Positions 17,000 through 25,067 are shown, numbered from the stretch's first letter. The stretch: 32,300 nucleotides of DNA from Deltaproteobacteria bacterium (GCA_019310785.1 JAFDDR010000017.1:1-32300), one strand, 5' to 3'. Notes: a model not told the origin generated them from the sequence alone. Numbers and translations are program-made.

Positions 17000-17908
17000 T
17001 CACGGGCCATCCTCCATCTCTTCTTTCATATAAGCCCTTTTCCTCAGGATTATCTTGATAAAAGCGACCATTGCAATCAGACCCATGAACGAGAAAAGGA
17101 TATCATAGAGATGATAACTGAGATAGGTAAACCATGTCATTTTTCGCCTGAGGGAATCATGCCATTCTTTTTCAAGGGTCCTTAACGGCACGGAAAGGGC
17201 CTTTGAAACAGCCACATCCGCGGCCTCACCATTTTTCATGCCGTCAAGGACCCTCAGGATTCCCTCTTTACCGTATTTAGAGGTGATATGTGCCACAAAA
17301 CTCTTGCTCTCCTCATAGGCTAATATCATGCCTTCATCATTGCGAGGGAAACCCTTTTGTAATGATTCAAGAGGAATAAACCTGCCCCTGAGTGCGGCCC
17401 TGTTAAGAAGCGACCGTTTTTGGTCCATAATGATATCCCCGATACCATCGCTTACCCACTGTCAAACCCCTTCGTCAAGCCATCTTGGGAAAACATGCCC
17501 CCTGATATGATGATGAAGCAGGAGATGACACAGTTCGTGTTTCAGGGTGATTTCAAGGCTGAAAGGATGAACGCGCATCCTTGTATGGTCAATCACGATC
17601 AGATTCCTTGCCGGGACGGCAAAGGCCACGGTTAGAGGGCTTTCCGCCATGCGCTGAAACAGCTTCCTGTCCTTTATAAGGAGCACGGATGGTATTAGAT
17701 CCAGGTCCCACCCCATGTGTTGCTCAAGATTCGCCTTAAGATGCGGGTAAATATCCGCCACTTCTTGGGCCACAGATTCCAGTGAGGGATCAAAGGCCAC
17801 CCTGACAGTCCTTCCTTCAATGACATCAAAATCCCCTGCATAAGGGCAGGTCGTAAAAAAAATGAGGCAGGTCGTAAAAAGAAAAATGAGGTAAATTCGT
17901 TGCTTCAC
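17000..17908 (-). CDS. MA-family (DUF1570-like) membrane-anchored metallopeptidase with an in-frame UGA codon
   Basis: Two adjacent open stretches (17462-17908 and below 17462) lie in the same frame, separated by a single UGA at 17462-17464 (codon 149). Read through, they give one 302-residue protein. It has a signal peptide (about 1-24), the zinc motif KHELCHLLLHHH with His124, Glu125 and His128, the third ligand Glu146 in WLDEGV, a helical C-terminal half and a transmembrane helix near 265-287. The UGA falls directly after WLDEGV, inside the conserved EGxAQW-type region, and QWVSDG continues the family pattern. GTG at 17906-17908 follows GGAGG. The codon could be a nonsense mutation, a consensus error or selenocysteine; a hairpin in the bacterial SECIS position lies just downstream. 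Without read-through, the zinc ligands survive but the C-terminal half and the anchor are lost. Confidence 0.8.
17429..17464 (-). promoter_or_regulatory. SECIS-like hairpin immediately after the in-frame UGA
   Basis: On the minus strand, 17449-17441 (GATGGTATC) pairs with 17437-17429 (GATATCATT), giving nine pairs including two G-U, closed by a GGG loop at 17440-17438. The loop begins 21 bases after the UGA. As recalled, bacterial SECIS models ask for a short apical loop with an early G, placed about 16-37 nt after UGA, so the geometry fits. A nine-pair stem can arise by chance, so this is only a candidate. Confidence 0.3.
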
Positions 17909-18040
17909 ATCGCCTCCGGGTTCTGTGTTATGGTTTATATTATAACAATTATTCTGCTCTTTACCATTACAACTTTAAAACCAACGGCCTTGAAAAAAGG
18001 CTACGAATCCCCTAAGATTCGGCAGAACACCGTAACGTCA

Positions 18041-18265
18041 GAGGTTCAACGTTCAGAGGTTCAGGGTTCAAGCCCGCCCTGGTGCGACGTAACGTGCGCT
18101 TTAAAACGGTTCTTCTGAACATTATCCCCAGGGATTCCATGAAAAGTACTGCTGAACCAGGTCTGGGCCATGGGTTAAAAAACGATGAACATAGACCAGG
18201 ATGAAGATAAGGCAACCAACCGTGAACTGTGAACCCGCCGGAGGCGGACAAGCCGTGAACCTGAC
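18041..18265. repeat. Heptad repeat arrays H2 (inverted pair) in a 400-bp gene-free gap
   Basis: The left arm at 18041-18072 runs in GGTTCAN orientation and the right arm at 18214-18262 in TGAACCN orientation, with a GCCGGAGGCGG insertion. About 140 bp of non-coding sequence separates them. The gap (17909-18308) lies between the divergent MA-peptidase and NamZ-like genes, so promoters for both must be here. None could be assigned confidently. Confidence 0.6.
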
Positions 18266-18308
18266 AACCTGAGTTACGAGAAACCTTCAATAAGGAATAA
18301 TACAACTA

Positions 18309-19484
18309 ATGGAAAAACGTATTCTTACGGGGCTTGACCGCATTCGAGAGGGTGAATGGAAAAGGCTTACAGGGTATAGGCTCGGCCTCCTTGCCAACCA
18401 GGCATCCCTGGATAGCATGTTGAATACGGCGGGGGAAGTCATTTCCCGGTTTCTTCCTGGACAGTTGAAGGCCCTTTTCGGACCCCAGCACGGCTATGGC
18501 GGCGAAGATCAGGACAATATGGTCGAAACCGCCAATTCACACGATAAAAAACTGAACATACCGATTCTCAGCCTATACGCGGACACAAGAGAACCGCGTC
18601 CCGACATGCTTGAGATGATAGATATGCTCATCATCGACTTGCAGGACGTGGGAACAAGGGTCTACACCTTTGCCTCTACCATGCTTAAATGCCTAATGGC
18701 CGCAGCGGAACAAGGCAAAAAGGTCCTTGTCCTGGACCGGCCAAATCCCCTGGGCGGAGAGGTTGTGGAAGGAAATCTGCTGCGACCGGAACTATATTCA
18801 TTTGTCGGGCCTTATAGTCTGCCCATGCGCCACGGCTTGACAATGGGGGAGACGGCACAACTTTTTAACAACGTATTTGGACTCGGTTGTGATTTGGAAA
18901 TCATGCCCATGAAGGGGTGGCGCCGGGAGATGTTATGGTATGAAACCGGACTGAGATGGATCATGCCGTCGCCCAATATGCCCTTTCCGGGGACGGCATT
19001 TGTGTATCCGGGACAGGTGGTCTGGGAAGGGACAAACCTTTCTGAAGGAAGGGGAACGTGCCGGCCTTTTGAGATATTCGGAGCCCCCTTTCTGGACACA
19101 AGGTCCGTTAAGCAGGCATTAGAACCGGAAGGAATAGAGGGGTGTTATTTACAGGAATATCTTTTTCGCCCCACCTTTCACAAATGGGAGGGGAAGCTTT
19201 GCCACGGATTCATTATACACGTCCTTGATCCCCATGTTTACCGGCCTTATTTTACCTCAATCGCCCTTTTAAGGACAGTGATGGAGATCCACCGGGATGA
19301 CTTTGAATGGAAACAACCCCCTTATGAATATGAGTACAAAAAAAAGCCCATTGATATAATAATGGGCGATTCATCACTCCGGCATGACTTAGAGACCGGT
19401 GCTCCACTTTCCCTCATAAAGGAAAAATGGCAAGCAGACCTTGCATCCTTTGTCCTTTGGAGAAGGCCATTCCTGATCTATTAA
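18309..19484 (+). CDS. DUF1343 protein, NamZ-like exo-beta-N-acetylmuramidase family
   Basis: The 391-residue protein matches PF07075. Recognisable family stretches are LGLLANQAS, FGPQHGYGG, IDLQDVGTRVYTF, VLDRPNPLGG and the RHGLTMGE motif. In Bacillus subtilis, NamZ removes terminal N-acetylmuramic acid from peptidoglycan fragments. No signal peptide is visible (MEKRILTGLDRIREGEWK), so this member is probably cytoplasmic and could act in cell-wall recycling. AAGGAAT lies about 12 bases before the ATG. It is a single plus-strand gene among minus-strand neighbours, so it is likely its own transcription unit. Family assignment is strong; activity is inferred. Confidence 0.88.
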   Translation: MEKRILTGLDRIREGEWKRLTGYRLGLLANQASLDSMLNTAGEVISRFLPGQLKALFGPQHGYGGEDQDNMVETANSHDKKLNIPILSLYADTREPRPDMLEMIDMLIIDLQDVGTRVYTFASTMLKCLMAAAEQGKKVLVLDRPNPLGGEVVEGNLLRPELYSFVGPYSLPMRHGLTMGETAQLFNNVFGLGCDLEIMPMKGWRREMLWYETGLRWIMPSPNMPFPGTAFVYPGQVVWEGTNLSEGRGTCRPFEIFGAPFLDTRSVKQALEPEGIEGCYLQEYLFRPTFHKWEGKLCHGFIIHVLDPHVYRPYFTSIALLRTVMEIHRDDFEWKQPPYEYEYKKKPIDIIMGDSSLRHDLETGAPLSLIKEKWQADLASFVLWRRPFLIY

Positions 19485-19533
19485 TATATCTCCAGGAGTC
19501 TGAGCTAATCGGTTAATCCGGGTCCAGGCAATG

Positions 19534-19764
19534 TCAGGTTGATGGCTGACCGGGACTTCCCAGTGCCTTAAGGAGATTTTCGGCTAAATCAACATATTCA
19601 GCGCCGAGTTTGTTGAGAATATGCCTTTTTCCGTTCTCAGAGTTCAGGGTCATGACAAGAAGCTCCCTGATCAACTTCCTCTCATCTTTGTTAACCATCA
19701 ATAAGGCGGCGGTCCTGTCGCTCAAATCGAGATTAGCATCCACTTTCGTGTTGTCGACGCTCAT
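19534..19764 (-). CDS. Small hypothetical protein downstream of an HTH gene
   Basis: The ATG at 19762-19764 lies four bases after the stop of the HTH gene, so the two are probably translationally coupled. An open extension upstream to 19890 overlaps the HTH gene in another frame and is not used. The 76 residues (starting MSVDNTKVDANLDLSDR) are acidic then helical, with DERKLIRELLVMTL. No family was recognised. It could be an accessory factor to the HTH protein. The fate of the pair is unknown. Confidence 0.6.
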   Translation of the reverse strand: MSVDNTKVDANLDLSDRTAALLMVNKDERKLIRELLVMTLNSENGKRHILNKLGAEYVDLAENLLKALGSPGQPST

Positions 19765-19768
19765 TTTG

Positions 19769-19939
19769 TTATTTCTTTTGTCCCCCACTGATCCATCTGT
19801 CAATCGCTTCCTTGTCGAATCGCCACACTCTTCCGATCCGGATTGCGGGAATCTTTCCTTCAGCAGCATATTTGCAGATGGTGATCTCATGTAATTTCAG
19901 ATACTTCGCGACTTCTTTGGTTGTCAATATCTCGGGCAT
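19769..19939 (-). CDS. Excisionase/MerR-like helix-turn-helix protein (HTH_17)
   Basis: The 56-residue protein starts at ATG 19937-19939, preceded by AAGGAG six bases upstream, which overrules an in-frame open extension to 19981. The sequence has the classic layout of DNA-binding excisionase-like proteins: LTTKEVAKYLKL, the recognition segment ITICKYAAEGKIP, then IGRVWRFDKEAIDRWI. Such proteins act as recombination directionality factors or small regulators. No integrase or phage genes lie nearby, so a regulator or an element remnant are both possible. Confidence 0.85.
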   Translation of the reverse strand: MPEILTTKEVAKYLKLHEITICKYAAEGKIPAIRIGRVWRFDKEAIDRWISGGQKK

Positions 19940-20146
19940 AATACACTCCTTACTGTTTAATAAAAATCTCGTGGATTGCACGACATTCTGAGAAATGTCT
20001 GGGAACTATTTAAAATTAAGTTTAATACCTAAAAGCTTTAAAGTCAACAACAAATCTGTTATTAGTAAATAAAAAGATCTTAACCTTTGCTATTTGATTT
20101 CCATTACAGTTTTCCAAGCTCTATTCTGAAAAATTGAGGATAAAGT

Positions 20147-20773
20147 GTGGTTATGAAACCCCTGAAAATTATTCTCATCATCATCCTCGCAACCGTATGT
20201 CTTTCATTAACGGCAGCAGACTACCATAGGGTGAAATTCGTTTATGACGGGGATACCATCCTCCTGGACAACAAAAGCAAGGTCCGATACCTGGGAGTCA
20301 ACAGCCCTGAGATAGATCATAAGGGCGGAAAAAGTGAATTTATGGCCCATGCAGCAAGAAATCTCAACCTTGAACTTGTCAAAAGGGCACGGGTTAGTCT
20401 GGAATTCGACAAGGAAAAGAAAGACCGCTATGGAAGGCTCCTGGCTTATGTGTTCCTGGAAAACGGCGAGATGGTAAACGCCCTTCTCGTCAGAAAAGGC
20501 ATGGCCCATGTACTGCTCAATAACCTGGGCCTCAAATATGGAGGTATTCTACTGGATTGCCAGCGAAAAGCCATGAAAGAGAAGCTGGGGATCTGGAGCA
20601 GGCCTTTCAAAGTGCAGGAGAAATTCTATTTGGGAAACCGGAACTCCTATCGGTTTCATCGACCGGACTGCCCCTTTGCCAAGAAAATTTCCCGCAAAAA
20701 TGGCGTGCGGTTTAAATCGCGTTATGATGCCTTCCGGGAAGGATATAGTCCCTGTAAACGGTGCAGGCCGTGA
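20147..20773 (+). CDS. Secreted thermonuclease (SNase) with C-terminal Cys/His zinc-ribbon-like module
   Basis: The 208-residue protein starts at GTG 20147, six bases after GAGGA; an ATG at 20153 is the alternative. A signal peptide spans about 1-24. The SNase OB-fold (about 27-155) shows YDGDT (Asp34, Asp36), VRYLGVNSPE with Arg47 and Glu55, and DRYGRLLAYV with Arg97. The usual second acidic residue is Asn52 in the VNSPE form, which is common in bacterial homologues. Residues 160-208 add HRPDC and CKRC (His171, Cys175, Cys203, Cys206), an Ada-like metal-binding module. The family cleaves DNA and RNA in a Ca-dependent way outside the cytoplasm. The tail may bind metal or nucleic acid. Confidence 0.88.
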   Translation: MVMKPLKIILIIILATVCLSLTAADYHRVKFVYDGDTILLDNKSKVRYLGVNSPEIDHKGGKSEFMAHAARNLNLELVKRARVSLEFDKEKKDRYGRLLAYVFLENGEMVNALLVRKGMAHVLLNNLGLKYGGILLDCQRKAMKEKLGIWSRPFKVQEKFYLGNRNSYRFHRPDCPFAKKISRKNGVRFKSRYDAFREGYSPCKRCRP

Positions 20774-20880
20774 AATTTGGCCTCCGGCCCCGCTTCCAGC
20801 CCTGACGCTCGGACCTGCGCCGCGGAGAGGGAATCGAAGAAAAGACCTCAGTATCTATTAACGGAGTAGTTGATTTGGTG

Positions 20881-21102
20881 GAAATCACAAATAGCAAATC
20901 CCAAATAACAAACAAATTCCAATGACCGAAATTCAAAATTCCAAACAAGTTTTAGGAATCCTTATTCCAAAACCTAATGAACGAACTCTCCCGATGGGGA
21001 CCAACTTAGTTTTGGTCATTGGATATTGAGATTTATCCTTCGACTTTGCTCAGGATGGTGAGCTTGTCGAACCATTTGTAATTTGGTGCTTGTAATTTGG
21101 GA
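20881..21102 (-). repeat. Dispersed repeat R2, copy B (inverse of 5321-5509)
   Basis: This fills most of the roughly 390-bp gap between the thermonuclease and the CLC gene. It contains the same REP-like palindrome core in inverse orientation (about 21037-21071) and the AT-rich CCAAAT/ATTCCAATGACC part. Relative to copy A it has about 50 extra bases (around 20955-21010). No gene was seen in the gap. Confidence 0.75.
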
Positions 21103-21163
21103 CTTCAAACTTTCCGTGAACGGTTACAGATCTCAAGACCCGCTACTCCGTGATCACTTATAA

Positions 21164-22918
21164 TCATTTGAGAAGGGATTTTTTAATCACGGCCTTGTTA
21201 TATGCACCAATGATGTCCCTGCGGGTCAGGATGCCCAATAATTTTGATGAATCGTCCGGGGATACTACAGGCAGTATGGAAAAATCCTTTGATGTAATTT
21301 TTTCCAGGGCGTTATAGAGGTTATCGTCAAGTGATATGGTGACCACCTTCCGGGTGGCAAGCTCTTTGGCCACCACCAGGTCTTTCAAGTTTTCATCAAA
21401 GACCGCTGCGTGATAATCAAGAAATGAAAGAATCCCTGTCAGATTGCCCTCGTCATCTACCACCGGGAAGCTGTTATATTTACTCTTTGATATCCTCTCG
21501 GCCAATCTACCGAGGTTTAGACTTTCAGCGATGGTCTCTATTCCCGGATTCATCACATTTTTTACTGAGATTGACTTTAAGACATTAACCTCTTTTCCTT
21601 CCCTGATATTTACTCCCCTTCTTGCCAGTTTTAATGTATAAATCGATTCCGTCAATAACTGGCCGCTCGCCAAAGAACAAATAATGCATGCAATCATAAG
21701 TGGAAGAATAATCTTGTAGTCACCGGTCATCTCAAAGAGAATCAATATGGCACTTAATGGGCCATGTGTGGTTCCGCTCACCACTGCCCCCATACCCACA
21801 ATACTGTAAGCTCCGGAAGTGGCCGTCACGCCGGGAAAGACAGCATGGGCAATGGTTCCGAAAAAACCGCCCGCCATGGCCCCCATGAAAAGCGAAGGGG
21901 CAAAAATGCCGCCTGAACCCCCGGAACCGATGGTAATGGATGTGGCTAAGATTTTACACACCATCAAAAGAAATAATAGCCACCAGGAAATCTCCTGCAT
22001 AAGAGCAAGATCTATAGCGCCGTAACCTACACCTAAAATATGGGGCAAAAGAAGTCCCATTATACCTAAGATCAATCCACCCAGGACAGCCTTAAGATAT
22101 TCGGGGAATTTCATGCCGTCAAAGAAATCTTCAAAGCGATAAAGTGCAGTAGTAAAAGTAACGGCGACCATGGCACAGAAAAACCCCAAAATAACATACA
22201 GGGGGAGTTCCCAGGCGCTGATCAGCTCATAGGCGGGGACAATGAATGCCGGGGCATCTCCGAGGAAATACCTGGAAACGGCAGTGGCAACAACCGAGGA
22301 GATGACAATAGGGCTGAATGTGGCTAAGCCGAAATCGCCCAAAACCACCTCAAGGGCAAACATTGATCCGGCTAAAGGGGCATTGAAAGTGGCTGCAATA
22401 CCTGCGGCTGCGCCGCAACCGACTAAGGTCCTGATCCGGTCGGCTGATATCCTGAGTACCTGCCCTATGGTTGAGCCAACAGCAGAACCGATTTGGACAA
22501 TCGGGCCCTCCCTTCCGGCAGAACCCCCGGTACCGATGCAGATGGCGGACACTAAAGACTTTATGAGGACAACCCTCTTTCTTATTATCCCGCTTCTCAG
22601 GGCAACGGCTTCCATGACTTCCGGGACCCCGTGCCCTTTAGCCTCCCTGGCTAAAAAATATACGAGGGGCCCTACCACCAACCCACCCGCGGCCGGTACC
22701 CATACCTTCAGATACCATGGGATCGTCTGGACCAGGCCGAGCAGATTACCGCCGGCCCCATAAAAAATTGACTGAAAAAAGTCTATAAGATAGCGAAAAC
22801 CAACCGCTCCAAGACCTCCTGTCAGGCCAACAATAACAGCCAGTACGGTCATTGTTGTATGTTCACTGGTTCTTAATAACTTGAGAATTGCATGTTCCTG
22901 TGAAGATTGATGGGTCAC
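21164..22918 (-). CDS. CLC-family chloride channel/transporter with C-terminal CBS pair
   Basis: This 584-residue membrane protein has about 430 residues of CLC core followed by two CBS domains (about 455-575) that usually bind adenine nucleotides. Filter motifs are visible: GHGVPE, GSAGREGP with gating Glu137, FNAPLAG and GSGGSGGIFAPS. At the position of the proton glutamate of E. coli ClC (second Glu of IIEEM), this protein has Val (ALEVV), as in CLC channels. That suggests channel-type or uncoupled Cl- movement, which is inference. The GTG start at 22916-22918 has only a weak purine-rich site, and an ATG further in would remove the N-terminal tail. It lies downstream of cpoB on the same strand with a gap of about 80 bp. 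Confidence 0.92.
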   Translation of the reverse strand: MTHQSSQEHAILKLLRTSEHTTMTVLAVIVGLTGGLGAVGFRYLIDFFQSIFYGAGGNLLGLVQTIPWYLKVWVPAAGGLVVGPLVYFLAREAKGHGVPEVMEAVALRSGIIRKRVVLIKSLVSAICIGTGGSAGREGPIVQIGSAVGSTIGQVLRISADRIRTLVGCGAAAGIAATFNAPLAGSMFALEVVLGDFGLATFSPIVISSVVATAVSRYFLGDAPAFIVPAYELISAWELPLYVILGFFCAMVAVTFTTALYRFEDFFDGMKFPEYLKAVLGGLILGIMGLLLPHILGVGYGAIDLALMQEISWWLLFLLMVCKILATSITIGSGGSGGIFAPSLFMGAMAGGFFGTIAHAVFPGVTATSGAYSIVGMGAVVSGTTHGPLSAILILFEMTGDYKIILPLMIACIICSLASGQLLTESIYTLKLARRGVNIREGKEVNVLKSISVKNVMNPGIETIAESLNLGRLAERISKSKYNSFPVVDDEGNLTGILSFLDYHAAVFDENLKDLVVAKELATRKVVTISLDDNLYNALEKITSKDFSILPVVSPDDSSKLLGILTRRDIIGAYNKAVIKKSLLK

Positions 22919-22995
22919 TTCTTTTCGGTGGGATATTTAATATCGGAGTTAAACATATAATCGTCTACCAAATTCCTATCCTTTCCACTCCCTCT

Positions 22996-23874
22996 CTACT
23001 TAATTATTTTGAGTTTGGCCTTTGCGATTTTAGCTTCGTTTGAACCGGGATATTTTTTTATGATCCTTTTTAACAGAATACGTGAACTCTTCTTATCCTT
23101 TATTTCGTAAAAGGCCAGGGCCTGCCTGAGCATTGCATTGGGCACCTTGTTTCCCCTGGGGTATTTTTTTATCACTCCCTGGTAGGCTAAGATCGCCTGC
23201 TCATACTGTTTCAGGGCCATGTAGGATTCCCCGATCCAGAACTGGGCATTGTCGGCCAAGTCCGATTTCCGATATTTTTTTATGAAATTTTTAAAACCTG
23301 TAACCGCCTCCTCATACTTCCCCTCTTTATAAGTTGTAAGCGTTTTATCGTAGAATGCCTTGTCAGACAATACGCCCTTTTTTTCGATAAACGGGAGTTG
23401 CTTTGCAGGTTCTCTAACTGCAAGGGGAGTCTTTAACGCTCCCTTTTCCGGTACTCCGGCAGTTCCTTCGAGTCCTAAATATTCGTATATCTGCTTTACC
23501 CTTGTTTCCAGTTCGGCAATACGCCGGCTCAGGTCATGCACGGTCGCCTTCATGGCGTCCTGTTCAGTGGTGTCCCTTTCCACTGCGCGCCTGACCAATT
23601 CACGGTTATCCGCCACACGGCCTGAAATATCCTGAATCTCTCCCCTGATCTTGTCGGTTTCGGCACCAGACTCAGCCTGGTTTTCATGGATCGTATCAAG
23701 GTCCCCGGATATTTTTTCGTCCATTTTGTTGACCTTGGAGTTAAGGGCTACGATCTGATTATTCAGGTATAAAACATCTTCCCTGGTTGTGACACACGAG
23801 GAAAGAAACAGAAGGGAAAAAAGAATCAGGCAATGTTTAACCGCAATATTTTTATCGAAGGCAGACATAGTCAT
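22996..23874 (-). CDS. cpoB: Cell division coordinator CpoB / Tol-Pal system protein YbgF, lipoprotein form
   Basis: The 292-residue protein has a lipobox (LLFLSSC, Cys27), a coiled-coil region (about 35-130, heptads with VALNSKVNKMDEKI) that would mediate trimerisation, and C-terminal TPR repeats (about 170-290). CpoB coordinates Tol-Pal function with peptidoglycan synthesis at the septum. Enterobacterial YbgF has a cleaved signal peptide, whereas this one appears lipid-anchored, as often in Desulfobacterota and relatives. Two ATGs (23874 and 23868) are possible. It lies about 100 bp after pal, with a strong hairpin between them. Confidence 0.88.
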   Translation of the reverse strand: MTMSAFDKNIAVKHCLILFSLLFLSSCVTTREDVLYLNNQIVALNSKVNKMDEKISGDLDTIHENQAESGAETDKIRGEIQDISGRVADNRELVRRAVERDTTEQDAMKATVHDLSRRIAELETRVKQIYEYLGLEGTAGVPEKGALKTPLAVREPAKQLPFIEKKGVLSDKAFYDKTLTTYKEGKYEEAVTGFKNFIKKYRKSDLADNAQFWIGESYMALKQYEQAILAYQGVIKKYPRGNKVPNAMLRQALAFYEIKDKKSSRILLKRIIKKYPGSNEAKIAKAKLKIIK

Positions 23875-23893
23875 TTCTCAAACTATGGAACAA

Positions 23894-23926
23894 ATGAGCC
23901 GACCTCTAAGAACCAGGCCGGCTCAT
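23894..23926 (-). terminator. Hairpin between pal and cpoB
   Basis: ATGAGCCGACCT (23894-23905) pairs with AGGCCGGCTCAT (23915-23926), giving 11 of 12 pairs over a 9-nt loop. It is not followed by a T run in the direction of transcription. It may be a partial terminator or an mRNA-stabilising structure that lowers cpoB relative to pal. Confidence 0.4.
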
Positions 23927-23978
23927 CTAATTAACACGCAAACTCCAAGGGCCTTCAGTAGGCCGGCATCAGATCAAT

Positions 23979-24554
23979 CTACCATCTTTTGACCAGTTTA
24001 AACTCATCCCGCCTGTTTTTGGCCCAGGCTCCTTCATTATGTCCGGGATCGGCCGGTTTCTCTTCGCCGTAGCTGATGCCCGACATACGATGCCCGGAAA
24101 CTCCTAAGGCCACGAGGAACTTCTTGGCAGCATGTGCTCTTCTTTCACCCAGGGCCAGGTTGTATTCGGCGGTGCCTCTTTCGTCGCAATGGCCCTCAAT
24201 ACGCACCACATAGGCAACGTGATCGCGAAGCCATGCCGCTTTATTTTTCAAAGTAGCCTTGGCCGAAGGCTTCAAATCCGATCTATCAAAATCAAAGAAG
24301 ATGCTCTGCGCTTCGAAATCTGCAACCATTTGGGCATCTCGGAGCGCCTTGAGCTTTGCCTGGCGGGCCTTTTCCCTTTTCGCGTAGTCATCATCGGCTT
24401 TCGCTGCCGCCTTGGTATCTGCGGCCTTAACTTTTGTGGTCGGCTGAACGCCCCCGGACACACCTACCTGCTTTTTTGCGCAGGATGCCATAACCAAAAA
24501 TGCCGAACATACAAACGCCAAGGCTATTAATCCAGTAATCATTTTTTTTCTCAT
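23979..24554 (-). CDS. pal: Peptidoglycan-associated lipoprotein Pal (OmpA-like domain)
   Basis: The 191-residue outer-membrane lipoprotein has a signal peptide with lipobox VMASC (Cys25). A Lys/Ala-rich charged linker (about 40-78) follows, then an OmpA C-terminal domain (about 83-190) with FDFDRSDLKP, EGHCDERGTAEYN and LGERRA, the residues that bind diaminopimelate in peptidoglycan. AGGAGG lies about nine bases before the ATG. Pal binds TolB and anchors the outer membrane to the wall. It is separated from tolB by about 560 bp that contain a MITE-like element, so it probably has its own promoter. Confidence 0.95.
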   Translation of the reverse strand: MRKKMITGLIALAFVCSAFLVMASCAKKQVGVSGGVQPTTKVKAADTKAAAKADDDYAKREKARQAKLKALRDAQMVADFEAQSIFFDFDRSDLKPSAKATLKNKAAWLRDHVAYVVRIEGHCDERGTAEYNLALGERRAHAAKKFLVALGVSGHRMSGISYGEEKPADPGHNEGAWAKNRRDEFKLVKRW

Positions 24555-24650
24555 GCTCTCTTTACCTCCTCAATTCTTGAATTTATACCAAAATATACAA
24601 AATTGGGATGCCAACGAATGTTACTGAAAATATTTTAAAAATCATATAAT

Positions 24651-24819
24651 GAGACCTTTGCAAAACGCCCCCTTTTGCCCAATCTCGGCGTCAAGCTCAA
24701 ATTTCAATCCTCAAAATACCAATGTATGGATGCCTGTCCCGCTTGGCATCTTAAGCGGGGCGGTTGAAATTTTCGCCTTCCTTGAACTTGACCAAAATTG
24801 AGCATTTTTCAAAGGTCTC
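24651..24819. mobile_element. MITE-like element with GAGACCTTTG terminal inverted repeats
   Basis: The 169-bp element begins GAGACCTTTGCAAAA and ends TTTTTCAAAGGTCTC, an inverted repeat with one mismatch in 15. Subterminal regions also pair imperfectly, and a central hairpin pairs CCCGCTT with AAGCGGG. There is no transposase frame. A flanking AT-rich short target repeat is possible (ATAAT/ATAGT) but not exact. It sits in the 560-bp tolB-pal gap. A matching full-length insertion sequence elsewhere in the genome would identify the parent family. Confidence 0.65.
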
Positions 24820-25010
24820 ATAGTAATGACCATTTATACTGAAATCATCATTTTTTGCAAGAAAAAATATGTCTGTGGACCGATAAACATATTTTTATAA
24901 CACTTCCATTTCATTATTTCAAGCATTTAAAATCAAAGCAAATCATTTTTCTTAAGCATGAGAGACAGGCGCCTTCGACCTGCAAACAGTTGAACACCCA
25001 TTTGGGAATT

Positions 25011-25067
25011 GGCACGGTGACCGACCATACAACCCTCTCAAAGGTAGGGCGGGCCACCGTGCCCGCC
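25011..25067. repeat. GC-rich inverted repeats near the tolB stop
   Basis: GGCGGGC (25048-25054) pairs with GCCCGCC (25061-25067) in a tight hairpin. GGCACGGTG at 25011-25019 is also complementary to CACCGTGCC at 25055-25063. This looks like a REP-type intergenic repeat and could act at the 3' end of tolB. The rest of the tolB-pal gap outside this and the MITE shows nothing recognisable. Confidence 0.45.

Noticed and set aside
16905-17000. Hairpins between the oxidoreductase and peptidase genes as a riboswitch
   Set aside because: The stems are short (5-7 bp) and lie at the 3' end of one gene rather than in a clear leader, with no conserved motif recognised.
19765-19890. N-terminal extension of the small hypothetical protein
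   Set aside because: The extension lies in another frame over the HTH gene, and its composition is unlike a protein start. The ATG at 19764 fits a coupled start.
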